Part shown: positions 23,610 through 33,500 of the stretch, piece by piece | Numbering within the stretch: the first letter of the stretch is position 1 | Layout: every line of letters begins with the position of its first letter | DNA from: Timema cristinae | Lineage: Eukaryota > Arthropoda > Insecta > Phasmatodea > Timematidae | Assembly: GCA_039000515.1 (NCBI GenBank) | Contig: JBCFYV010011135.1 | Coordinates: 11,234,776-11,298,775, forward strand | Length of the DNA: 64,000 nt | Direction of reading: 5' to 3' | The notes under the pieces: generated by a model | What the model was told of the DNA's origin: nothing | Databases searched by the model: none | What the model saw: only the letters and a program-made list of their open reading frames with translations | Program-made: the position numbers and the translations under genes

Positions 23610-24565
23610 CACTCCAGCTGTGCTCCACTCCATCTGTACTACACTCCAACTGCACTCCACTCCAACTGCACTCCACTCCAACTGCACTCCACTCCAACTG
23701 CGCTCCACTCCAACTGCGCTCCACTCCAACTGCACTTCACTCTAGCTGTGCTCCACTCCATCTGTACTCACTCCAACTGCACTCCACTCCAACTGCGCTC
23801 CACTCCATCTGTACTACACTCCAACTGCACTCCACTCTACCTGCATTTCACTCCAGTTGTGCTCCACTCCATCTGTATACACTCCAACTGCACTACACTC
23901 CAACTGTTCTCCACTCCTCCTGCGCTCCACTCCAACTGTACTCCACTCCACCTGCACTACACTCCTCCTGCACTACACTCCACCTGCGCTCCACTCCACC
24001 TGCACTACACTCCACCTGCACTACACTCCTCCTGCATACACTCCACCTGCGCTCCACTCACTGCGCTCCACTCCACCTGCACTACACTCCACCTGCACTA
24101 CACTCCACCTGCACTACACTCCACCTGCACTACACTCCTCCTGCACTACACTCCACCTGCGCTCCACTCCACCTGCGCTCCACTCCACCTGCACTACACT
24201 CCTCCTGCACTACACTCCACCTGCGCTCACTCCACCTGCACTACACTCCACCTGCGCTCACTCCACCTGCACTACACTCCACCTGCACTACACTCCACCT
24301 GCACTCACTCACCTGCACACACTCCTCCTGCACTACACTCCACCTGCGCTCCACTCCACTGCATACACTCCTCCTGCACTACACTCCTCCTGCACTACAC
24401 TCCACCTGCGCTCCACTCCACCTGCACTACACTCCACCTGCGCTCCACTCCACCTGCACTACACTCCACCTGCACTACACTCCACCTGCACTACACTCCT
24501 CCTGCACTACACTCCACCTGCACTACACTCCACCTGTGCTCCACTCCACCTGCACTCCACTCCTG
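23610..24565. repeat. 16-bp minisatellite, about 60 units
   Basis: Unit CTGCACTACACTCCAC with two sub-arrays: CTCCAACTG-type on the left (to about 23945) and CTCCACCTG/CTCCTCCTG-type on the right, plus sporadic 15-bp and shorter units. A 16-bp period makes three units equal 48 bp, so all three plus-strand frames stay open (363, 272 and 299 codons). These are periodicity artefacts, not genes. Confidence 0.95.
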
Positions 24566-24822
24566 AGACAAACCGCTCAATCCGCACCATGTTAATTGAG
24601 TACATGATATTAACGAAGGTGACTTTCCTACAAAAGTGTTTTTTTTTTGTTCTTGCAGATGTCTGCAGGGGGTTGTCATTTTTCACCACTGTATTATTTA
24701 CCTGTGAAGTTGAAGTCGCCAACGATTGGGTAGTCAATTTTCCTAATACATCATGAGACTAAAGAAAATCCACATTAAATTCTTCAATCAAGGCAAACAA
24801 CAATTATTGTGTGTTATGGTAG

Positions 24823-25047
24823 TTGGCGAAAAAAATCGAACCTGTTTTTATTTATGAAGGATTAACTGGAGAAACTTTAGTCGATTTCTTGGGTAAACAA
24901 TCAAATGGGCTGTCCAAAAAGGTCCTACGTGATGTCATGTGTAACATTCGGCGTTTGCAGGAAGGTGACCTGGCACATTTTAGCCAAATAGCTAAACATT
25001 TATTGAATGAGCGATTTCCTAACATACGGATACGTTGCTACGCTTAA
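24823..25047 (+). other. Possible exon or ORF fragment, unrecognised
   Basis: An open frame of 75 codons without an early ATG, preceded directly by TAG. It ends ...HLLNERFPNIRIRCYA and has ordinary amino-acid composition (RRLQEGDLAHFSQIAKHLL looks amphipathic), unlike the repeat-derived ORFs. The preceding TAG could be a splice acceptor, making this a terminal exon or a decayed transposon gene fragment. No domain recognised. Confidence 0.2.
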
Positions 25048-25137
25048 ACTTAAAGTATATTATTAGACTTTTATTTATGGGGTCATCTTAAACCGATTGC
25101 TTGCACACCTATTAGCATGTGAAATACTTCGCGTAGG

Positions 25138-25412
25138 TGACTGGTGGTCTAGGGTAAGGTGTCAGACTTTTGTGCTGGCGGCCGGTTCAATCCAGTCCGG
25201 CACAGATTTATCTGATTACCAAACCCTTCCTTCACCTCTGACAAGACATATTGTGAATGTGGGGAATGCCACAGGCCGCCACCGTGGTTCGGATTTCACG
25301 TTAAACTGTAGGTCCTTCATTTCATCTCACAATCACCCTACCATTCACATTAGCGTAAGTGCGTATAACCGAACGGGTAGTAAGAAGCGGTGCTAATATA
25401 ATAATAATACTT
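25138..25412 (+). mobile_element. SINE B
   Basis: tRNA-like head TGGTGGTCTAGGGTAAGG, TGTGCTGGCGGCCGGTTCAAT (B-box region), body CAGATTTATCTGATTACC, TTCACCTCTGACAAGACA, CACCGTGGTTCGGATT, and 3' end CGAACGGGTAGTAAGAAGCG plus (AAT)n. Nearly full length. Confidence 0.9.
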
Positions 25413-26244
25413 CGCCAACGTATATAACAAGACTGCCAGCTAATCCGAAAAATGCCTGGTGTTTTTGAAAGGACAGGAAACTAGATGAGACAAAGATTAC
25501 AGGCTTGAATTCCTGTGTAAGATGGTCATTTTGAGTCCTTCCTGCAAAGGAAATGAAAATGGATGTAGCTTGAAGACAAAGTAAAAGAGAACACATGTTC
25601 GAATGTGAATATCTACATAGTTTTAGTTTTCCGAATCTACACTTAAAATGGGTCCCACATTAGTAACATCCTGTATATATGGTGTAAGTGAAGATAAATA
25701 CTATAGTGTACTAGACTAACATTAGAAATTGTGGTAGCTACCTTCAAGGCCAAAGTTGCGGCTTAAAGAAAGAATTCCAAACAAATTACAGACAAAAAAA
25801 TATATAACTATAAATACTTTAGCGTATACAGACAGCTCCACCGCTAGCCGCGATGATGGAAATGAGCAAGTCCAAGGTTTGCAATCAAGGTAAATAAATA
25901 ATGGTGATGAAAGAGATTTGTGTATGAAAAATACACAATGTTTTTGAATAATATTTACCTTTTTATTAAGTCTAAAACTCACTTTGTAGTTTTAAGGGCT
26001 ATCCATATCAATATATTACTAACAATGTAACTAAACCAATAAAACATAGTGTTGTGTCAATAGTTATTTGGGGGTAACTGACAAATAACATGAATAAAAA
26101 ACTATTATATAATCATTTTTTTGACAATTTTTTTATTCATAGACAATAATATACAAGGCTAGTAAAATAGTTGTAATAGTTGTATAGTTGATTATAAAAA
26201 TCATACATTGACCACACTTTCTGATGCACTATGTTTTTTTTAAT
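25413..26244. other. No recognisable feature
   Basis: AT-rich. An 86-codon minus ORF (25982-25722) has no supporting motif. Confidence 0.4.
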
Positions 26245-26445
26245 CACCGCGTTTTACTACCCATTCAGGTTATAAGAATATATGATCAATTACTCTAATG
26301 AGTTAGGGATGAGGAAGGAACCATTTTGGAGGTAAAATACCCACATTTGCATGGAAAGAAGGTGAGAAATCATTTAGGAAAAACCACTCTCAGTAGACCT
26401 AACCAAAATTTATGCCCCAAACTCTCCACCATCTCCATTGTTTCT
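26245..26445 (-). mobile_element. SINE A'
   Basis: Reverse copy: CACCGCGTTTTACTACCCATT, GTTAGGGATGAGGAAGG, ACCCACATTTGCATGG, CATTTAGGAAAAACCACTCTC. The head is lost beyond CCATCTCC. Confidence 0.7.
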
Positions 26446-26876
26446 ATATTATTTAAGATTGACACAATATTCTCTCATAAATTAATTTTAAAATTACAGT
26501 TAAAGGTACAATTAACTGAGGAATTAGTAACGAGGTAACGCTCGAATTAGATACCCTACTGTAGTCAATTATCAAACTCAACATCGTATTAATATAAAAA
26601 AGATCTTACCCTTATTAAAAACCTTAAGAACAGTCCTATTTTTGTGTAAAAATTTTGTAGATTTTTTTCGCATTAATGGTGTGAATATTGGTCTTTAAAT
26701 CTTGTGCCTAAGTCACATTCATAATAAATACAAATAACATAAACCATTTATTGTATATTCGGAAATAAAATACAGAAAGGAAATCTCGTTATTGCACCGG
26801 CGTCATCATTATTGTTAACAATTAAGACAATTTTGTTAACTTTCACGTGAAAAAACAACAGCGGTTAACATAAGTA

Positions 26877-27114
26877 CAGTAATCTCATGGCTTCTTTGGT
26901 GCTGACTGACAGCTCACAGCTGACAGCTGAGGGCTTTGAAAAGCTAGCAGACCAAATTATGTATCCTACGCCGAACCATATGATCTGCAAAGATATGTGT
27001 TTAGCAGCTGTCACTTCTGACAGTCAACCTTTAGGTATATACCTAAATGTTGACTGTTAAAAGTCAGCTGTGAGCTGTCAGTCAGCACCAAAGAAGCCAC
27101 GGGGCTACTTACTG
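26877..27114. mobile_element. Tc1/mariner-type MITE
   Basis: CAGTAA...TTACTG ends sit between TA (26875-26876) and TA (27115-27116). About 38 bp from CATGGCTTCTTTGGTGCTGA recurs inverted ending at the CACGG near 27101, apart from one or two differences; a 5-bp gap separates it from the outermost repeat. The interior holds a second hairpin at 27018-27062 centred on AGGTATATACCT. 238 bp, non-coding. Confidence 0.75.
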
Positions 27115-27119
27115 TAAAT

Positions 27120-27395
27120 ATGACCTGCTCCGATGGCTGCGTGGTCTAAGGCGCTACACTCACAGTAGACTAGACTGACGAGCACGGGGAGATCGAGGTT
27201 CGAATCTTGGTCGGGTGAACTGAAGGGGGTTTTACCTAAATGAACTTCCACTCTATTTGTCCACGCAAATGTTGGTACACTTTCTCTAAATTCAAACCTT
27301 CTCATATCTAACACACTAGCGTGATTAGTAGGTTTTACAGAGACTAATATCCCGGACAGGTAGTAAGAAGCGGTACTAAAAAATAATAAAAAAAA
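27120..27395 (+). mobile_element. SINE A'
   Basis: tRNA-Leu/Ser-like head GGCTGCGTGGTCTAAGGCGC, GTAGACTAGACTGACGAG, B-box GAGGTTCGAATCTTGG, then TCGGGTGAACTG, CCACGCAAATGTTGG and the shared 3' end GGTAGTAAGAAGCGGTACTAA. Confidence 0.9.
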
Positions 27396-27654
27396 TATGT
27401 GCTGCCAAACACTGCACACGTTGCATGTGCAAATTCAATCAAATATATTTTGAAGTGATCTCTATTGAATAAAAAGCACAAAATTGTGTACACCAACCTC
27501 AAGTAGATACCATTTCTCCAAATTATTACAAATTCCCAAATGTTATTTTCTCTCAACGTTCGTAAAAAAAATATATGGTTGCATGGGATGATGGTCAATC
27601 ATGTAAGGTCAACGAACAGAACAAAATAATGTAAATAACTGCGAGTTTAACATG

Positions 27655-27690
27655 TCTACCTTAGACCATGCAGCCACCGATACCGGTTCT
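27655..27690 (-). mobile_element. SINE A' head fragment
   Basis: ACCTTAGACCATGCAGCCACCG is the reversed A' head; the rest is missing. Confidence 0.5.
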
Positions 27691-27722
27691 TCTGTATTTA
27701 TTATTTTTATTGTTATTATTTT

Positions 27723-28220
27723 AGTACAGCATCTTACTACCCGTTTATGTTATACGCCTGTGTATTTATTTATTTATTTAGCATCGCGTCTTACTACCCG
27801 TTCGGGTTATACGCTTTAAGTACTAATTACGCTAATGGATTAGGAATTAGGAAGGTTGAATTAGAGGAAGTGAACCCGCATTTGCGTGGAGAGAGAGTAG
27901 AAAACCATTTAGGAAAAAAAAAAGTTCACTCGACCAAGATTTGAACCTCGATCTCCCCGTCCTCAGCAGTCGAGCTCAACACAACAAGCGCGTTAGCCAA
28001 CTACGCCACCGAGGCGGGTGTGTATTAATTGCTCCAGTGGGTTAGGGATGAGGGAGATTAAATTTAGATGAAGTGTAGCTGCATTTGAGTGGAAAGAGAG
28101 AGTGAGAAACAATTTTGAAAAAAAACACCTTAGTACACCCAGATAAGATTCAAACCCCGATCTCCTTGTCATCGACAAACACAGAATGACGCCTTACACC
28201 ATGCGGCGACCGAGTTTAAC
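27723..28220 (-). mobile_element. SINE A' interrupted by a younger SINE A
   Basis: The 3' end (GTACAGCATCTTACTACCCG..TATACGCC) lies at 27723-27759 and the rest, ATTGCTCCAGTGGGTTAGGG through the reversed head ACCATGCGGCGACCGAG, at 28023-28220. Between them sits the SINE A of the next entry, so these are the two halves of one older copy. Confidence 0.75.
27769..28016 (-). mobile_element. SINE A (inner, nested)
   Basis: Full reverse copy: AGCATCGCGTCTTACTACCC, GTGAACCCGCATTTGCGTGG, GATTTGAACCTCGATCTCCCC, CGCGTTAGCCAACTACGCCACC. TGTGTATT flanks it on both sides (about 27759-27766 and 28019-28026), the likely target duplication. Confidence 0.85.
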
Positions 28221-28734
28221 CCTCAAATACACCAACGCGTTCTATAGTTAGCTTTGACATATTACGATCTATTAAACGACCCGAACGTCTTACGCTCTCC
28301 CCCTGGTTGTAAGTTCCAACTTAGTCCGCAGAAAGTAGTCCGCAACACCCCTCACCCTCGCCCAGAAATACCACTCATCAGACTAGAGACCAGTTTACGA
28401 TCCATATCCGTGTGTGATACACAAACAGCTCCGGAGTCTGCCAGAGGCGGCCGACTGACTTCATCACCATTTAACATCATCTCGCAATAAATATTTACCT
28501 TTAGACACTGATCTAGATTTTATTTTATTTTAATTGGGGTATCTAAGGACGTTGCCTATCTGTGACGTCACTACAGGTCAAGATAGGATTTCCCATGTTA
28601 ATGAATTTACGTTTTACTTAGCGAGTTTTTTAAGATTACAACCTTGAAACAAAAACTATAAATTTTTAAATAATTCTGAATTTCGGATGGAATTTGAGAT
28701 AAGGTGTTTGCCTCAGTATTCCATGTCCGTGAGT
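28221..28734. other. No recognisable feature
   Basis: A 78-codon ORF (28254-28490) has no clear protein signature. Otherwise AT-rich. Confidence 0.4.
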
Positions 28735-28815
28735 TTGAGCCTGGCGGAGGCTAATGGATTTTTAATGAGCGATGAATATCCGTAGCACAACTTCCTTCGG
28801 ATGAAAAGTAAAGCG
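28735..28815 (+). mobile_element. SINE D fragment
   Basis: TGAGCGATGAATATCCGTAGC, ACAACTTCCTTCGGATG and AAAGTAAAGCG match the D body at 42077 and 50582. The B-box is only weakly visible (GAGTTTGAGCCTGGCGG). Confidence 0.6.
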
Positions 28816-28831
28816 ATTTTATTTTTCTCCC

Positions 28832-28880
28832 CACGTCTTACTACCTGTTTAGGTTATACGCATGTATGATAATTACTCTT
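28832..28880 (-). mobile_element. SINE A-type 3' tail fragment
   Basis: CCCACGTCTTACTACCTG and GGTTATACGCATGTATGATAATTAC only. Confidence 0.55.
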
Positions 28881-29064
28881 ACGTCTTACAACCATTGCTT
28901 GCAATTCTTGACATTTTTGGAAAATTTGTAAAAACATTTAGTCTATTTTTTTATTTTCAAAGGAAACTAAAATTTCAATATGAATATCTTGGTGGGCTCG
29001 TTCAAAATGGAAGAAGGGCACACGGGCGCAGAGTTGGCGACCCATGGTCTTATAGGCGTCTCTT

Positions 29065-30045
29065 TTGTGTTAAGCCTAATGCACACTATGAAACATTTCC
29101 CCGGAAACATTGTTTGCCAAAATGTTGCTCTTGTTTCGGAAACAGTTGGGCACCAGTTGGCCAACAGTTGGGCTATATTTTTCATGTTCCCTTTTTGTTT
29201 CCAAGCGACGAAAACATGTTTACCGTGATCCATTACAAATGGTTTAGAAGAAGCAATGGTTGCTATTCTGTACGTGTTGGCCAGCATTTCCCACAACAAG
29301 TAAAGTAGGCCAGTAAGTGAGATTGCTGATATTAATCGTGTTTCTCTTTTCATTATCCTGGGACTAACCATTTGTAAAAGAACTTAAAAATCTGTAGGAG
29401 ACGTGCGAGTGAAGTTATTATTATTAGCACCGCGTCTTACTACCCGTTCGAGTTATACGCACTTAAGCTAATGTGTAATGGTAGGGTGATTGTGAGATGA
29501 AATGAAGGACCTACAATTTAACGTGGAATCCGAACCACGGTGGAGGCCTGTAATTCCACACATTCACAAGATGTCTTGTCAGAGGTGAAGGAAGGGTTTG
29601 GCAATCAGATAAATCTGTGCCGGGACCTAGGATTGAACCCCGGACCCTAGCACAGAAGTCCGACACCTTACCCCTAGAACACCAGGTCACCCGCGAGTGA
29701 AGTTCCTAAAACCACTGTCGTCTTCAAGCTTCACTCCTCTCAGAACATTATTTGCATAGTACTAACCATTTTGAATCAATTTATGAACCCACCACCGTTT
29801 TATTCTTCTCTGTCTTCTTGAACATCTAATAAATTCATACAAAGCACAAGCCATTGCAGCATCCTACTTAACAGACAACTTTCAACTGAACTCTGTATGA
29901 GAAGCAAATGTTTCATCATTAGTTTTGACGCGAAACAATGTTTCTTTAATGTTAGCCAACAATCTGTTTCCCACGTTGAGAATCAGTTGGGCAAAAGTTG
30001 AGAAACAGTTTGGCAGCAATGTTTCCAAGTGCGTACTAAGATCTA
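29065..30045. mobile_element. Repeat family H element, interrupted by SINE B
   Basis: Left arm GCCTAATGCACACTATG, GAAACATTTCCCCGGAAAC, CAACAGTTGGGC; the right arm reversed gives TTAGTACGCACTTGGAAAC, CCAAACTGTTTCTCAAC, AAAGAAACATTG. TTA/TAA at the edges would suit a 3-bp duplication. ORFs of 148 (+) and 134 (minus) codons overlap here and are not recognisable transposase. Class not certain. Confidence 0.5.
29417..29692 (-). mobile_element. SINE B with 12-bp target duplication
   Basis: Complete reverse copy from (TTA)n and AGCACCGCGTCTTACTACCC to CCTAGAACACCAGGTCACC. GCGAGTGAAGTT is duplicated exactly at 29405-29416 and 29693-29704. This fixes both boundaries of family B and shows LINE-type insertion. 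Confidence 0.95.
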
Positions 30046-30503
30046 GATTGACCAGTTTTTGACGGGGAGATCAGGGTTCGAATTACAGTTGGAATAAAAC
30101 TCAATGCATGGGGAAAGAAAACTGTGATTGCTCGGGCAGTTATTCTTCTCTATCTTGAAAACCTATTCGCAGTTCAACACCGATTATTGAATTTCCACTC
30201 TCCTCACTTCACCACGGATCCAGAAAACGAAAGATTGATATGAGTGCTTTGATAGCGGAACTTGCGGTAGAATTATTAATAAAAATATTAAAGGTGTCAG
30301 CCTTGAAAGCTATATACGTTGAATGTTCTAGTAATGGAATACTCTAGTTCAGAGCTGCGAAATACCTCTTTCTTTTTGCTCTGTCTACATATTTCTCTCT
30401 GGGAGAGAAAGCGGTGGCAAGCACTGTAAAACATTTTACTAATCTAGTCAATTTCGAAGGGGGGAAGCAAGGAGTCCAGCTGAGTCGCCTGAGTTCAAGC
30501 GAA
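30046..30503. other. No recognisable feature
   Basis: Left flank of the satellite; no ORF or repeat recognised. Confidence 0.45.
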
Positions 30504-33500
30504 GTGGGTAGTATGTCTAGTACAATATAGTTTATAGCTATATGGGGTAGTCTACTATACCGTGGATTGATACTGAGAAACGTCAGTGGGTAGTATGTCT
30601 AGTACAATATAGTTTATAGCTATATGAGTTAATCTAATATACCTTGGTTTGCTACTGTGCAGCGTCAGTGGGTAGTATTCTAGTATAGTATAGTTTATAG
30701 CTATATGGGGTAGTCTACTATACCGTGGAATGCTACTGTGCAGCGTCAGTGGGTAGTATGTCTAGTATAGTATAGTTTATAGCTATATGGGGTAGTCTAC
30801 TATACCGTGGTTTGCTACTGTGCAGCGTCAATGGGTAGTATGTCTAGTACAATATAGTTTATAGCTATATGGGGTAGTCTACTATACCGTTGATTGTTAC
30901 TGTGCAGCGTCAGTGGGTAGTATGTCTAGTATAGTATAGTTTATAGCTATATGGGGTAGTCTACTATACCGTGGAATGCTACTGTGCAGCGTCAGTGGGT
31001 AGTATGTCTTGTGTCTACAGTATAGTGTATAGCTATATGGGGTAGTCTACTATACCGTAGTTTGCTACTGTGCAGCGTCAGTGGGTAGTATGTCTAGTAC
31101 AGTATAGTTTATAAATATATGGGTAGTCTACTATACCGTGGTTTGCTACTGTGCAGCGTCAGTGGGTAGTATGTCTAGTACAATATAGTTTATAGCTATA
31201 TGAGTTAATCTAATATACCTTGGTTTGCTACTGTGCAGCGTCAGTGGGTAGTATGTCTAGTATAGTATAGTTTATAGCTATATGGGTAGTCTACTATACC
31301 GTTGATTGTTACTGTGCAGCGTCAGTGGGTAGTATGTCTAGTACAGTATAGTTTATAGCTATATGGGGTAGTCTACTATACCGTTGATTGTTACTGTGCA
31401 GCGTCAGTGGTAGTATGTCTAGTACAATATAGTTTATAGCTATATGGGTGTATCTACTATATCGTGGATTGTTACTGTGCAGCATCAGTGGGTAGTATGT
31501 AGTACTACGTATAGTTTATAGCTATATGGGTAGTCTACTATACCGTGGATTGCTACTGTGCAGTCAGTGGGTAGTATGTCTAGTACAGTATAGTGTATAG
31601 CTTATGGGGTAGTCTACTATACCGTGTTTGCTACTGTGCAGCGTCGTTGGGTATGTATGTCTAGTACAGTATAGTTGTATAGCTATATGGGGTAGTCTAC
31701 TATACCGTGTTTGCTACTGTGCAGCGTCAGTGGGTAGTATCTAGTACAGTATAGTTTATAGCTATATGAGTAGTCTACTATACCGTGGTTGCTACTGTGC
31801 AGCGTCAGTGGGTAGTATGTCTAGTATAGTATAGTTTATATGCTATATGGGTAGTCTACTATACCATGGTGTTACTGTGCAGCGTCAGTGGGTAGTAGTT
31901 GTCTAGTACAGTATAGTTTATAGCTAGATGGGTAGTCTACTATACCGTAGTTTGTTACTGTGCAGCGTCAGTGGGTAGTATGTCTAGTAAGTATAGTTTA
32001 TAGCTATATGGGGTAGTCTACTATACCGTTGTATTGTACTGTGGCAGCGTCAGTGGGTAGTATGTCTAGTACAGTATATGTTAAGTATATGGGGTATGTC
32101 TACTATACCGTGGATTGTACAGAGCAGTCAGTGGGTAGTATGTCTAGTATAGATAGTTTATAGCTATATGGGTAGTCTACTATACCGTGATTGTACTGTC
32201 AGTGGGTAGTATGTCTAGTGTACAGTATAGTGTTATAGCTATATGGGGAAAGTCTACTATACCGTGGTTTGTTACTGTGCAGCGTCAGTGGGTAGTATGT
32301 CTAGTACACAGTATAGTTTATAGCTATATGGGGTAGTCTACTATACCGTGGATTGCTACTGTGCAGCATCAGTGGGTAGTATGTCTAGTTACAGTATAGT
32401 GTATAGCTATATGGGGTAGTCTACTATACCGTGGATTGTTACTGTGCAGCGTCAGTGGGTAGTATGTCTATACAGTATAGTTTATAGCTATATGGGGTAG
32501 TCTACTATACCGTGGATTGCTACTGTGCAGCTCAGTGGGTAGTATGTCTAGTAAAGTATAGTTTATAGCTATATGGGGTAGTCTACTATACCGTGGATTG
32601 TTTACTGTGCAGCTTCAGTGGGTAGTATGTCTAGTACAATATAGTTTATAGCTATATGGGGTAGTCTACTATACCGTGGATTGTCTACTGTGCAGCGTCA
32701 GTGGGTAGTATGGTCTAGTACAATAGTTTTATAGCTATATGGGGTAGTCTACTATATGTGGATTGTACTGTGCAGCATCAGTGGGTAGTATGTATATACA
32801 GTATAGTTTATAGCTATATGGGTAGTCTACTATACCGTGGATGCTACTGTGCAGTGTCAGTGGGTAGTATGTCTAGTACAGTAAGTGTATAGCTATATGA
32901 GGTAGTCTACTATACCGTGGTTTGCTACTGTGCAGCGTCAGTGGGTAGTATGTCTTGGTTACAGTAAGTGTATAGCTATATGGGGTAATCTACTATAACC
33001 GTAGTTTGCTACTGTGCAGCGTCAGTGGGTAGTAAGTCTAGTACATACAGTATAGTGTATAGCTATATGGGGTAGTTTACTATACCGTGGTTTGCTACTG
33101 TGCAGCGTCAGTGGGTAGTATGTGTAGTGTCTACAGTATAGTGTATAGCTATATGGGGAAGTTTACTATACCGTGGTTTCCTACTGTGCAGCGTCAGTGG
33201 GTAGTATGTCTAGTACAATATAGTTTATAGCTATATGGGGTAGTCTACTATATTGTGGATTGTTACTGTGCAGCATCAGTGGGTAGTATGTGTACTACAG
33301 TATAGTTTATATCTATATGGGGTAGTCTACTACACTGTGGATTGCTACTGTGCAGCGTCAGTGTGTAGTATGTCTAGTACACTATAGTGTATATCTATAT
33401 GGGGTAGTTTACTATACCGTGGTTTGCTACTGTGCAGCGTCAGTGGGTAGTATGTTCTTAGGGTCTAAGTATAGTGTATACTATGGGGTAGTCTACTATA

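Noticed and set aside
23504..24756. Long overlapping ORFs of 363, 272 and 299 codons
   Set aside because: They are three frames of one 16-bp minisatellite and exist only because three units make 48 bp.
28862..29371. ORFs of 148 (+) and 134 (minus) codons
   Set aside because: Overlap each other inside repeat element H, have no recognisable transposase motif and no codon pattern to favour either.
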